Below, piece by piece: positions 31,752 through 40,716 of a DNA stretch of 64,000 bases. Made by a program: the position numbers and the translations under genes. The DNA comes from Streptomyces ortus (GTDB lineage: Bacteria > Actinomycetota > Actinomycetes > Streptomycetales > Streptomycetaceae). The notes beneath the pieces were generated by a model that was given only the letters and a program-made list of their open reading frames with translations, was not told where the DNA came from and did no database searches. The stretch's first letter is position 1. The number at the start of each line of letters is the position of its first letter. The stretch covers positions 3,077,264-3,141,263 of the forward strand of contig NZ_JAIFZO010000002.1 of the NCBI RefSeq assembly GCF_026341275.1, read 5' to 3'.

Positions 31752-32807
31752 GTGACCCCCGTCGAGCTCTCCCGCACCGTTCTGCGCGCCGTGCGCCGTG
31801 CGGTGGACGAGGGTGAGCTGGTCGTGGCCGTGCCCGAAAAGGCGCAGGTCGTACCGCCCGGGCCCGGCGGGCGCGGGGATTACGCCACCAACGTCGCCCT
31901 GCGACTGGCCCGGCCCGCCGGACGGCCGCCGCGCGAAGTCGCCGAGATCCTGCGGCCCCATCTCAGTGGAGTGGCAGGCGTCGCGCGGGTCGACATCACC
32001 GGGCCCGGGTTCCTCAACGTCACCCTCGTCGGCCGCGGGACCGCCCTCGTCACGGAGATCCTGCGGCGCGGCGAGCGGTACGGGTACGCCGACGGGCCGA
32101 CCGGGCAGGTCGTCCAACTGCATTACCCGTGCGAAGTGCGCGCCGCCGTCACCGGGCAGGTCCTCGCCCGGATTCTGCGGTCCCAGGGCGACCTCGTCCG
32201 TACCTCATGCGAGGCCCCGCTTGACCCCGCCTGGGCCGGGCCCCTCGGCGTCACCGTCGACGCCCACGGTCCGCTTGAAGTGCCCGCACCCCCCGACATC
32301 AACCTCCGCCCCGTGCCCGCCCGCCAGGACCCCACCCCTCTCGGCCGTGACGCCGGCCGCTGGGCACTCCTCCATCCCGCGCCCCACGACGGGCTGCGGA
32401 TCACCGAGGACCATCTCGTCCAGACGGAGGGCAACCCCCTCTTCCGCGTCCGGTACGCGTACGCCCGCAGCCAGGCCCTCAGCCGTAACGCCGTCGCGCT
32501 CGGATTCGCCGCCGTTCCCGCGGACTGCGCAAGCAGCTCCGGCAGCTCCGGCCCCCTCCTCGACGCCCTCGACACCTACCCCCATGCCCTCGCCGCCGCG
32601 GCGCGCCACCGCGCGCCCGACCGGGTCGCGCGGCATCTCGTCACCGTCGCCGACGCGCTGCTCGCCTTCCAGCACACCGTGCTTCCGCTGGGGGACGAGA
32701 AACCCTCGGCCGCCCACCGCTCCCGGCTCGCGCTCGCCGAAGCCGCCGGGACGGTGCTGGCCGGCGGCCTGTCCCTGCTCGGTATCAATGCACCGACATA
32801 TCTCTGA
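31752..32807 (+). CDS. nrtL: ArgS-related anticodon-binding protein NrtL
   Basis: A 351-residue paralogue of arginyl-tRNA synthetase lacking the Rossmann catalytic core. Residues ~1-90 resemble the ArgS N-terminal additional domain (DYATNVALRLARPAGRPPREVAEIL, DITGPGFLNVTL). The C-terminal third resembles the DALR anticodon-binding domain (LLDALDTYPHALAAAARHRAPDRVARHLVTVADALLAFQH). No HIGH or KMSKS motif is present. It likely binds tRNA without charging it. It lies ~1 kb from tRNA-Arg(CCG) and directly upstream of lysA, with a probable leaderless start. Function unknown beyond the family name. Confidence 0.85.
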   Translation: MTPVELSRTVLRAVRRAVDEGELVVAVPEKAQVVPPGPGGRGDYATNVALRLARPAGRPPREVAEILRPHLSGVAGVARVDITGPGFLNVTLVGRGTALVTEILRRGERYGYADGPTGQVVQLHYPCEVRAAVTGQVLARILRSQGDLVRTSCEAPLDPAWAGPLGVTVDAHGPLEVPAPPDINLRPVPARQDPTPLGRDAGRWALLHPAPHDGLRITEDHLVQTEGNPLFRVRYAYARSQALSRNAVALGFAAVPADCASSSGSSGPLLDALDTYPHALAAAARHRAPDRVARHLVTVADALLAFQHTVLPLGDEKPSAAHRSRLALAEAAGTVLAGGLSLLGINAPTYL

Positions 32808-32810
32808 CCG

Positions 32811-32885
32811 GATCAGAGAAGGCCAGATCAGAGAAGGCTGGATCAGATTTAGTGTGATCAGGTCTGATTTGATTCGAACTGAGAT
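32811..32885. repeat. 15-bp phased GATCAG repeats upstream of lysA
   Basis: GATCAG occurs at 32811, 32826, 32841 and 32856, each exactly 15 bp apart, with GATTCG at 32871. The first two units are GATCAGAGAAGGC plus two bases; later units diverge (GATCAGATTTAGTGT, GATCAGGTCTGATTT). The stretch is AT-rich for this chromosome and contains a possible -10 (TAGTGT, 32850-32855). It occupies almost the whole nrtL-lysA gap. Confidence 0.85.
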
Positions 32886-32907
32886 CTTCTAGAAAGCCCA
32901 TACAGAC

Positions 32908-34299
32908 ATGAGCCGTTCCGCACACCCCGCCGGGCCCCGTCACGCCGATGTCCTGCCCGAGGGGCACTACACCGCCCCGGCGGCCGACCTCAACGTCCTC
33001 GACCCGAAGGTCTGGGCGCAGACCGTGACGCGTACCGAGAGCGGTTCGGTCAGTGTCGGCGGGATCGATGTGGCGACGCTCGCCGAGGAGTTCGGCACGC
33101 CCGCCTACTTCGTCGACGAGACCGACTTCCGGGCCCGGGCCCGCGCCTGGCGCACCGCCTTCGGGCACGACGCCGACGTGTTCTACGCCGGGAAGGCGTT
33201 CCTCTCGCGTGCCGTCGTGCGCTGGCTGGACGAGGAAGGGCTGAATCTTGATGTGTGTTCCGGGGGTGAGCTCGCCACCGCCCTCTCCGCCGGGATGCCC
33301 GCCGAGCGCATCGCCTTCCACGGCAACAACAAGTCCGTGGCGGAGATCACCCAGGCCGTCGAGGTCGGCGTCGGGCGTATCGTCCTCGACTCCTTCCAGG
33401 AGATCGTGCGGGTCGCGCACATCGCGCAGAGCCTCGGCAAGCGGCAGCGCGTGCAGATCCGCGTGACCGTCGGCGTCGAGGCCCACACGCACGAGTTCAT
33501 CGCCACCGCGCACGAGGACCAGAAGTTCGGGATCGCCCTGGCGGACGGACAGGCCGCCGAGGCCGTCCGGCGCGCGCTCACCCTCGACGGGCTCGAACTG
33601 ATCGGCATCCACTCCCACATCGGGTCGCAGATCTTCGACATGGCCGGGTTCGAGGTGGCCGCCCGTCGTGTCGTGTCGCTGCTCGCTCAGATCCGTGACG
33701 AGCACGGCGTCGAGCTGCCCGAGATCGACCTCGGTGGCGGCCTCGGTATCGCCTACACCAGCGACGACGACCCCCGCGAGCCCCACGAGATCGCCAAGGC
33801 CCTCGGCGAGATCGTGACGAGGGAATGTGAGGCCGCCCGGCTGCGGACCCCCCGTATCTCCGTCGAGCCCGGGCGCGCCATCGTCGGGCCCACCGCCTTC
33901 ACCCTCTACGAGGTCGGCACCGTCAAGCCCCTCGAAGGACTGCGTACGTACGTCTCCGTCGACGGCGGCATGTCCGACAACATCCGTACCGCGTTGTACG
34001 ACGCCGAGTACAGCGTCGCCCTCGTCTCCCGTACGAGCGAGGCCGAGCCCATGCTCGTCCGCGTGGTCGGCAAGCACTGCGAGAGCGGGGACATCGTGGT
34101 GAAGGACGCCTTCCTGCCGTCCGACCTCGCGCCCGGCGACCTCATCGCGGTGCCGGCCACCGGCGCGTACTGCCGCTCCATGGCGAGCAACTACAACCAC
34201 GCCCTGCGTCCGCCCGTCGTCGCGGTCCGCGACGGCGAGGCCCGCGTCATCGTCCGCCGCGAGACCGAGGAGGATCTGCTTCGCCTCGATGTCGGCTGA
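32908..34299 (+). CDS. lysA: Diaminopimelate decarboxylase
   Basis: A 463-residue group IV PLP decarboxylase making L-lysine from meso-diaminopimelate. The PLP lysine is in VFYAGKAFLS; HIGSQ and GGGLGIAY bind phosphate, SVEPGRAIVG follows, and DGGMSDNIRTALYDAEY plus CESGDIVVKD (catalytic Cys of the partner subunit) complete the site. Length is normal. It precedes hom-thrC-thrB, so the lysine and threonine branches of the aspartate pathway are side by side. A run of 15-bp repeats lies in its promoter region. Confidence 0.98.
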   Translation: MSRSAHPAGPRHADVLPEGHYTAPAADLNVLDPKVWAQTVTRTESGSVSVGGIDVATLAEEFGTPAYFVDETDFRARARAWRTAFGHDADVFYAGKAFLSRAVVRWLDEEGLNLDVCSGGELATALSAGMPAERIAFHGNNKSVAEITQAVEVGVGRIVLDSFQEIVRVAHIAQSLGKRQRVQIRVTVGVEAHTHEFIATAHEDQKFGIALADGQAAEAVRRALTLDGLELIGIHSHIGSQIFDMAGFEVAARRVVSLLAQIRDEHGVELPEIDLGGGLGIAYTSDDDPREPHEIAKALGEIVTRECEAARLRTPRISVEPGRAIVGPTAFTLYEVGTVKPLEGLRTYVSVDGGMSDNIRTALYDAEYSVALVSRTSEAEPMLVRVVGKHCESGDIVVKDAFLPSDLAPGDLIAVPATGAYCRSMASNYNHALRPPVVAVRDGEARVIVRRETEEDLLRLDVG

Positions 34300-34383
34300 C
34301 GTGAACCAATGAACTACGCGCGGCCCGGGGCGCAAGATCTCCTGTCATCCGGGCCCGCGTAAATGAAATCGACATCTCACGAT

Positions 34384-34412
34384 CCGGACGAGGGGTAGAA
34401 ACCCCCGTCCGG
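34384..34412 (+). promoter_or_regulatory. Stable hairpin upstream of hom
   Basis: CCGGACG-A-GGGG pairs with CCCCCGTCCGG around a TAGAAA loop: an 11-bp stem with a single bulge. It lies 50 bp before hom and 85 bp after lysA. No T run follows, so it is not a classic terminator; it may be a leader structure or a Rho-related 3' end of lysA. No threonine-rich leader peptide was seen. Confidence 0.55.
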
Positions 34413-34461
34413 TGAGTGAGACTGGTCCCACCGTGACGGTACGAGGAAACGAGGTCGGATG

Positions 34462-35760
34462 ATGCGTACGCGTCCGCTGAAGGTGGCGCTGCTGGGCTGT
34501 GGGGTCGTCGGCTCAGAGGTGGCGCGCATCATGACGACGCACGCCGACGACCTCGCCGCGCGTATCGGGGCCCCCGTCGAACTGGCCGGTGTGGCCGTAC
34601 GGCGACCCAGCAAGGTGCGGGAGGGCATCGACCCCGCCCTGGTGACCACCGACGCGACCGCGCTGGTGAAACGCGGGGACATCGACGTCGTCGTCGAGGT
34701 CATCGGTGGCATCGAGCCCGCCCGCTCCCTCATCACCACCGCCTTCGAGCACGGCGCGTCCGTGGTCTCCGCCAACAAGGCGCTCCTCGCCCAGGACGGC
34801 GCCGCGCTGCACGCGGCGGCCGACGACCACGACGCGGACCTCTATTACGAGGCCGCCGTCGCCGGTGCCATCCCGCTGATCCGGCCGCTGCGCGAGTCCC
34901 TCGCCGGCGACAAGGTCAACCGCGTGCTGGGCATCGTCAACGGCACCACCAACTTCATCCTCGACAAGATGGACTCGACCGGCGCCGGCTACCAGGAAGC
35001 CCTCGACGAGGCCACCGCCCTCGGGTACGCGGAAGCCGACCCCACCGCCGACGTCGAGGGCTTCGACGCCGCCGCCAAGGCCGCCATCCTCGCCGGGATC
35101 GCCTTCCACACGCGCGTACGCCTCGACGACGTGTACCGCGAGGGCATGATCGAGGTCACCTCCGCCGACTTTGCCTCCGCGAAGGCCATGGGCTGCACCA
35201 TCAAACTGCTGGCCATCTGCGAGCGGGCCGCCGACGGGGGATCGGTCACCGCGCGGGTGCATCCCGCCATGATCCCGCTGAGTCACCCGCTGGCCTCCGT
35301 GCGTGGCGCCTACAACGCCGTGTTCGTCGAGTCCGACGCCGCCGGGCAGCTCATGTTCTACGGGCCGGGCGCCGGTGGTGCGCCGACCGCGTCCGCCGTC
35401 CTCGGGGACCTCGTCGCCGTCTGCCGCAACAAGCTCAGCGGCGCGACCGGGCCCGGCGACTCGGCGTACACCCAGCTGCCGGTGTCGCCCATGGGCGAGG
35501 TCGTGACCCGCTACCACATCAGTCTCGATGTGGCCGACAAACCGGGCGTTCTCGCCCAGGTGGCGACCGTCTTCGCCGAACACGGGGTGTCGATCGATAC
35601 GGTTCGCCAGCAGGGACGGCAGGACGGAGGCGGCGATGCCTCCCTCGTGGTCGTCACCCATCGCGCGTCGGACGCGTCCCTCACCGGGACCGTGGAGGCG
35701 CTGCGCAACCTCGACACCGTGCGTGGTGTCGCCAGCATCATGCGGGTTGAAGGAGAGTAA
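34462..35760 (+). CDS. hom: Homoserine dehydrogenase
   Basis: A 432-residue enzyme reducing aspartate semialdehyde to homoserine. Rossmann start VALLGCGVVGSEVARI, substrate segment IVNGTTNFILDKMDSTG, EADPTADVEGFDAAAKAAILA, and a C-terminal ACT domain (ISLDVADKPGVLAQVATVFAEHGVSIDTV) for threonine feedback. Two ATGs occur in tandem (34459, 34462); the second has the better distance from GAGG. It forms an operon with thrC 6 bp downstream. Confidence 0.98.
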   Translation: MRTRPLKVALLGCGVVGSEVARIMTTHADDLAARIGAPVELAGVAVRRPSKVREGIDPALVTTDATALVKRGDIDVVVEVIGGIEPARSLITTAFEHGASVVSANKALLAQDGAALHAAADDHDADLYYEAAVAGAIPLIRPLRESLAGDKVNRVLGIVNGTTNFILDKMDSTGAGYQEALDEATALGYAEADPTADVEGFDAAAKAAILAGIAFHTRVRLDDVYREGMIEVTSADFASAKAMGCTIKLLAICERAADGGSVTARVHPAMIPLSHPLASVRGAYNAVFVESDAAGQLMFYGPGAGGAPTASAVLGDLVAVCRNKLSGATGPGDSAYTQLPVSPMGEVVTRYHISLDVADKPGVLAQVATVFAEHGVSIDTVRQQGRQDGGGDASLVVVTHRASDASLTGTVEALRNLDTVRGVASIMRVEGE

Positions 35761-35766
35761 CGAGCA

Positions 35767-36825
35767 ATGACCCACCAGTGGCGCGGAATCATCGAGGAGT
35801 ACCGGGACCGGCTGCCGGTGTCCGACACCACGCAGGTCGTCTCGCTGCGTGAGGGCGGTACGCCGCTCGTGCCCGCGCAGGTGCTCTCCGAGCGCACGGG
35901 CTGCGAGGTCCACCTCAAGGTCGAGGGTGCCAACCCCACCGGGTCCTTCAAGGACCGCGGGATGACCATGGCCATCACCCGGGCCAAGGAGGAAGGCGCG
36001 AAGGCAGTCATCTGTGCCTCCACGGGCAACACGTCTGCCTCGGCGGCGGCCTATGCCGTACGGGCCGGGATGGTCTGCGCCGTCCTCGTGCCGCAGGGCA
36101 AGATCGCGCTCGGCAAGATGGGCCAGGCCCTCGTGCACGGCGCGAAGATCCTCCAGGTCGACGGCAACTTCGACGACTGCCTCACCCTGGCGCGCAGCCT
36201 CTCCGACAACTACCCGGTGGCGCTGGTCAATTCGGTGAACCCGGTGCGTATCGAGGGGCAGAAGACCGCGGCGTTCGAGATCGTGGACATGCTCGGCGAC
36301 GCCCCCGACATCCATGTCCTTCCGGTGGGCAACGCGGGCAACATCACCGCGTACTGGAAGGGGTACACCGAGTACGCCGCCGACAAGATCGCCGCGCGGA
36401 CGCCGCGCATGTGGGGCTTCCAGGCCTCCGGGTCCGCGCCCATCGTGCGCGGCGAGGTCGTCAAGGACCCCTCGACGATCGCCACCGCGATCCGCATCGG
36501 CAACCCGGCCTCGTGGCAGTTCGCGCTCGCCGCGCGGGACGAGTCGGGCGGCTTCATCGACGAGGTGACGGACCGTGAGATCCTGCGCGCCTACCGGCTG
36601 TTGGCCGCGCAGGAGGGTGTCTTCGTCGAGCCGGCCTCGGCGGCGTCCGTCGCCGGTCTGCTCAAGGCCGCCGAGCAGGGCAAGGTCGACCCGGGGCAGC
36701 GCATCGTCTGCACGGTGACCGGAAACGGCCTGAAGGATCCCGACTGGGCCGTCGCGGGCGCCCCGCAGCCCGTCACGGTCCCGGTCGACGCGGCCACGGC
36801 CGCCGAGCGCCTGGGTCTCGCGTAA
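35767..36825 (+). CDS. thrC: Threonine synthase
   Basis: A 352-residue PLP enzyme converting O-phosphohomoserine to threonine. The Schiff-base lysine is in PTGSFKDRGMTMAI, phosphate binding in CASTGNTSASAAAYA, and HVLPVGNAGNITAYWKG is the glycine loop. Normal length for the short actinobacterial class. It is 6 bp after hom with GGAGAG before the ATG, so the two share a transcript. thrB follows after 360 bp. Confidence 0.98.
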   Translation: MTHQWRGIIEEYRDRLPVSDTTQVVSLREGGTPLVPAQVLSERTGCEVHLKVEGANPTGSFKDRGMTMAITRAKEEGAKAVICASTGNTSASAAAYAVRAGMVCAVLVPQGKIALGKMGQALVHGAKILQVDGNFDDCLTLARSLSDNYPVALVNSVNPVRIEGQKTAAFEIVDMLGDAPDIHVLPVGNAGNITAYWKGYTEYAADKIAARTPRMWGFQASGSAPIVRGEVVKDPSTIATAIRIGNPASWQFALAARDESGGFIDEVTDREILRAYRLLAAQEGVFVEPASAASVAGLLKAAEQGKVDPGQRIVCTVTGNGLKDPDWAVAGAPQPVTVPVDAATAAERLGLA

Positions 36826-37185
36826 CGAGGTACCTGGCCCCCCACTGGCGCAGCGAGTGAGCCGACGGGGCGCGCCTGTGTCGGGAGGGATCGCGCGAGG
36901 CCCACGAGCGAGGTCGACACCGTCACCCTCCGATAGGTCAGCGCCCCGGAGGCGAACCGAGTTCAAAAAAAGGGGGTGCATGTGGGGCTTACGACACGCA
37001 TCGTGCGCCTCCTGTGCGCCCTATGTCGCCACTGAACCTTCCTTCGATAAGCTGTACCGAACCCGCCCGCCGCATATGCCGCGGTGCCGCGCCGTCCCTG
37101 CGGCCTCCGGGTCTTCCGCATTCTCCGTACGTCTCGCAGGATTTCGAGAATCTCGCAGCTCAAGCTCAAGGAGAGTCATCGAGCG
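36826..37185. other. 360-bp non-coding gap between thrC and thrB
   Basis: No reading frame here has gene-like codon use. It holds an unusual A7 run followed by GGGGG (36965-36976), CGATAAGCTG near 37048 that could contain a -10, and a short palindrome CGAGAATCTCG (~37146-37156). thrB may therefore have its own promoter. I cannot define one precisely. Confidence 0.5.
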
Positions 37186-38103
37186 ATGGCCGGTCCAGCG
37201 TTCCGCGCCGCCGCCGTCCGGGTGCGCGTCCCCGCCACCAGTGCCAACCTCGGCCCGGGCTTCGACGCCCTCGGCCTGTCACTGGGGCTGTACGACGACG
37301 TGGTCGTCCGCGTGGCCGATTCCGGCCTGCACATCGACATCGCGGGTGAGGGAAGCGAGACGCTGCCCCGCGACGAGCGCCACCTCCTCGTACGGTCCCT
37401 GCGCACCGCCTTCGACCTGCTGGGCGGACAGCCCCGCGGCCTCGAGATCGTGTGCGCCAACCGCATCCCGCACGGCCGCGGCCTCGGCTCCTCGTCCGCC
37501 GCGATCTGCGCCGGCATCGTCGCCGCACGCGCCGTGACCATAGGCGGCGACAGCAAGCTCGACGACACCGCGCTCCTGGAGCTCGCCACCGAGATCGAGG
37601 GCCACCCCGACAACGTCGCGGCCTGTCTGCTCGGCGGATTCACCTTGTCCTGGCTGGAGAACGGGGCGGCGCGCGCCATCAGGATGGAACCCGCCGAGTC
37701 CATCGTTCCGGTGGTCTTCGTACCCGGCAAGGCGGTGCTGACGGAGACCGCCCGCGGACTCCTGCCCCGTACCGTCCCGCACGTCGACGCCGCCACCAAC
37801 GCGGGCCGCGCCGCACTGCTCGTCGAGGCCCTCACCAGGCGCCCCGAGCTGCTGCTGCCCGCCACCGAGGACCGACTGCACCAGGAGTACCGCGCCCCGG
37901 CCATGCCGGAGAGCGCGGCGCTGGTGGAGCGGCTGCGGGCGGACGGGATCCCCGCGGTCATCTCCGGCGCCGGGCCCACCGTGCTCGCGCTCGCCGACGA
38001 GGCCGCGGCCGACAAGGTCGCACAACTGGCGGGAGAGGGCTGGGCGGCCAACCGGCTGGGCCTCGACGCCACCGGAGCGAGCGTGCTGCCGCTTGCTCCG
38101 TGA
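37186..38103 (+). CDS. thrB: Homoserine kinase
   Basis: A 305-residue GHMP kinase phosphorylating homoserine. VRVPATSANLGPGFDALGLSL opens the fold, RIPHGRGLGSSSAAICAGI is the ATP-binding motif 2, and IPAVISGAGPTVLAL is motif 3. ATG 37186 is chosen for AAGGAGAG 10 nt upstream and the conserved start; an upstream in-frame ATG at 37084 lacks a ribosome site and encodes unlike sequence. It lies directly before rho. Confidence 0.97.
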   Translation: MAGPAFRAAAVRVRVPATSANLGPGFDALGLSLGLYDDVVVRVADSGLHIDIAGEGSETLPRDERHLLVRSLRTAFDLLGGQPRGLEIVCANRIPHGRGLGSSSAAICAGIVAARAVTIGGDSKLDDTALLELATEIEGHPDNVAACLLGGFTLSWLENGAARAIRMEPAESIVPVVFVPGKAVLTETARGLLPRTVPHVDAATNAGRAALLVEALTRRPELLLPATEDRLHQEYRAPAMPESAALVERLRADGIPAVISGAGPTVLALADEAAADKVAQLAGEGWAANRLGLDATGASVLPLAP

Positions 38104-38488
38104 CACTCGGTTGCCGGATTTCGAGAGGGGGAATGTTTGTTGGATCCGGTAGTGTTAACCTCAAGTCTGCACCCGACCCCACCATGGCGAGGTGCTTCAC
38201 GTCCCCGTCCGGGACAACCATTCTTCCGGGAGCCCCCCAAACTGCTTTGCGTCATGCATTGGGTGCTACGCGCTGAGCGGTGCTGAGCACGCTCCGGAAC
38301 CGGCGTGAACGAGCCGATGGACACAGCACCTCAGGTCCATGGCCCCGGGAAACGTCATCCCAGAAATTCCCTCCGCCTTTTGGCGGACCACCGCCCCGGC
38401 ACGGTCCACACATGACGGACCACTGTCGGACAGCACAACCGGTCGCCGAGCCAGACAGGCCGACGTCCGCTCCAGGGAAGGACCCTTC
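38104..38488 (+). promoter_or_regulatory. Long leader region of rho
   Basis: 385 bp without a conventional gene. TAGTGT (38150-38155, in CCGGTAGTGTTAACC) is a -10 candidate without an obvious -35; the tRNA-Arg gene has a similar GGTAGTGTTCAACC. Small hairpins occur at 38276-38293 (AGCG-GTGC/GCAC-GCT). A 70-codon frame (38280-38492, GTG start) ends exactly over the rho GTG as GTGA. Rho genes often autoregulate through their leaders, so this length may be regulatory. Confidence 0.5.
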
Positions 38489-40645
38489 GTGAGCGACACC
38501 ACCGATCTGATGGGCGCACGTGTCGAGGAGACCGCTGCCGCGCCCGCCACGGACGCCTCCGCGCCTGCCACCGGTGCCGGCTCCCGTCGGCGCCGCGGTA
38601 CCGGCCTCGAGGGCATGGTGCTGGCCGAGCTGCAGCAGGTCGCATCCGGCCTCGGCATCAGGGGCACCGCGCGGATGCGCAAGAGCCAGCTGATCGAGGT
38701 CATCAAGGAGGCGCAGGGCGGGGGTACCTCCCAGGGCGCCGCGGGTTCCGGGGGAGGGGGAGCCGCGGCCAAGGCCGCGACCTCCGCCGGGGACGCCACC
38801 GAGACGAAGCCCAAGCGCCGGGCCACCTCGAAGGCCCGTACGGGGGACGAGGCAGTCTCTCCCGCCGACAAGAAGGCGGAGGCCAAGGCCGAGAAGGCCG
38901 TGGCTCAGCAGCAGATCGAGATCCCCGGCCAGCCGGCCGGCGGCCCCGCCCGGGCGGGCGAGGGCGGCGAGCGCGGTGGGGACGACGCTCCGGCCGAGCG
39001 CCGCAGGCGTCGCGCCACCGCCGAGGCGGGCAGCCCCGACACGATCACCGCCGAGGCGAAGACCGAGGTCAGGACCGAGGAGCCCGGACAGTCCCAGGGC
39101 GACGGCCGGGGCGACGGCTCGGACAACGGGACCGAGGGCCGTCAGGGCCGCCGCGAGCGTCGTGACCGCGGCGACCGCGGTGACCGTGGTGAGCGCGGCG
39201 ACCGTGACCGCGGGGGCCGCGACCGCGACCGCCGTGGCGGCAAGGGCGACGAGCAGCAGGGCGGCCAGAGCAATCAGGGCGGCCAGGGTCAGGGCGGCGG
39301 CAACCAGCAGCGCCAGGACCGGCAGGACCGCCAGCAGGGCGGCGGCCGTCAGGACCGCCAGGACCGTCAGCGTGACAACGGCCCGCAGGACGACGACGAC
39401 TTCGAGGGTGGCCGCCGTGGCCGCCGCGGTCGTTACCGCGACCGCCGTGGCCGTCGTGGCCGCGACGAGTTCGGCCCGAACGAGCCGCAGGTCGCCGACG
39501 ACGACGTCCTGATCCCCGTCGCGGGCATCCTGGACATCCTCGACAACTACGCGTTCATCCGTACGTCGGGCTACCTTCCCGGCCCGAACGACGTGTACGT
39601 CTCCCTCGCCCAGGTCCGCAAGAACGGTCTGCGCAAGGGTGACCACGTCACCGGCGCCGTCCGCCAGCCCAAGGACGGCGAGCGCCGCGAGAAGTTCAAC
39701 GCGCTCGTCCGCCTGGACTCGCAGAACGGCATGGCGCCCGAATCGGGGCGCGGACGGCCGGAGTTCAACAAGCTGACGCCGCTCTACCCGCAGGACCGGC
39801 TCCGTCTGGAGACCGACCCGGGTGTGCTGACGACCCGCATCATCGACCTCGTCGCGCCCATCGGCAAGGGCCAGCGCGGTCTGATCGTGGCCCCGCCGAA
39901 GACCGGCAAGACCATGATCCTGCAGGCGATCGCCAACGCGATCACCGTCAACAACCCCGAGTGCCACCTGATGGTCGTCCTGGTCGACGAGCGTCCGGAA
40001 GAGGTCACCGACATGCAGCGGTCGGTGAAGGGCGAGGTCATCTCCTCGACCTTCGACCGTCCCGCTGAGGACCACACCACGGTCGCCGAGCTCGCCATCG
40101 AGCGTGCCAAGCGGCTGGTGGAGCTGGGCCACGACGTCGTCGTGCTGCTCGACTCGATCACGCGTCTGGGCCGTGCGTACAACCTCGCCGCCCCGGCCTC
40201 CGGCCGCATCCTGTCCGGTGGTGTCGACTCGACCGCGCTGTACCCGCCGAAGCGCTTCTTCGGTGCCGCGCGCAACATCGAGGACGGCGGCTCGCTGACG
40301 ATCCTGGCCACCGCGCTGGTCGACACCGGCTCGCGCATGGACGAGGTCATCTTCGAGGAGTTCAAGGGCACGGGCAACGCGGAGCTCAAGCTCGACCGCA
40401 AGCTCGCCGACAAGCGCATCTTCCCCGCGGTGGACGTCGACGCGTCCGGTACGCGTAAGGAAGAGATCCTGCTCGGCAGCGACGAGCTCGCCATCACCTG
40501 GAAGCTGCGCCGTGTGCTGCACGCGCTCGACCAGCAGCAGGCGATCGAGCTGCTGCTCGACAAGATGAAGCAGACGAAGTCGAACGCCGAGTTCCTGCTG
40601 CAGATCCAGAAGACGACGCCGATGCCGGGCAACGGCAACGACTGA
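38489..40645 (+). CDS. rho: Transcription termination factor Rho
   Basis: A 718-residue Rho with the large actinobacterial insertion. GTG 38489 follows GGGAAGGA. The N-terminal helical domain (LEGMVLAELQQVASGLGIRGTARMRKSQLIEVI) is followed by ~230 residues of Arg/Gly/Asp/Gln-rich disordered sequence (RGDRGDRGERGDR, QDRQDRQQGGGRQDR). Then the RNA-binding cold-shock fold (ILDNYAFIRTSGYLPGPNDVYV), P-loop APPKTGKTMILQAIA, LVDERPEEVTDM and VVVLLDSITRLGRAYN. The insertion is thought to add RNA affinity. It is followed by a strong terminator. Confidence 0.98.
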   Translation: MSDTTDLMGARVEETAAAPATDASAPATGAGSRRRRGTGLEGMVLAELQQVASGLGIRGTARMRKSQLIEVIKEAQGGGTSQGAAGSGGGGAAAKAATSAGDATETKPKRRATSKARTGDEAVSPADKKAEAKAEKAVAQQQIEIPGQPAGGPARAGEGGERGGDDAPAERRRRRATAEAGSPDTITAEAKTEVRTEEPGQSQGDGRGDGSDNGTEGRQGRRERRDRGDRGDRGERGDRDRGGRDRDRRGGKGDEQQGGQSNQGGQGQGGGNQQRQDRQDRQQGGGRQDRQDRQRDNGPQDDDDFEGGRRGRRGRYRDRRGRRGRDEFGPNEPQVADDDVLIPVAGILDILDNYAFIRTSGYLPGPNDVYVSLAQVRKNGLRKGDHVTGAVRQPKDGERREKFNALVRLDSQNGMAPESGRGRPEFNKLTPLYPQDRLRLETDPGVLTTRIIDLVAPIGKGQRGLIVAPPKTGKTMILQAIANAITVNNPECHLMVVLVDERPEEVTDMQRSVKGEVISSTFDRPAEDHTTVAELAIERAKRLVELGHDVVVLLDSITRLGRAYNLAAPASGRILSGGVDSTALYPPKRFFGAARNIEDGGSLTILATALVDTGSRMDEVIFEEFKGTGNAELKLDRKLADKRIFPAVDVDASGTRKEEILLGSDELAITWKLRRVLHALDQQQAIELLLDKMKQTKSNAEFLLQIQKTTPMPGNGND

Positions 40646-40676
40646 CGTCTCGCGGCCGGAGCAGCCGGCCGGTATC

Positions 40677-40716
40677 GCGGAGGGCCGTCCCCGTCACCTC
40701 GGGGGCGGCCCTCCGC
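40677..40716 (+). terminator. rho terminator
   Basis: GCGGAGGGCCG...CGGCCCTCCGC, an 11-bp stem extended by CCCC/GGGG pairs, followed by GTTTTCGCGTTTT. It lies 31 bp after the rho stop. A classic intrinsic terminator. Confidence 0.9.

Noticed and set aside
34513..36981. 822-residue open frame on the minus strand opposite hom and thrC
   Set aside because: It is an antisense shadow of two well-identified enzymes, produced by the GC-rich third positions; its translation is low complexity (Arg/Gly/Asp/Val) with no domain.
38252..40522. 756-residue open frame opposite rho
   Set aside because: Antisense of the repetitive Arg/Gly/Asp insertion gives a false Ala/Val/Leu-rich, membrane-like protein.
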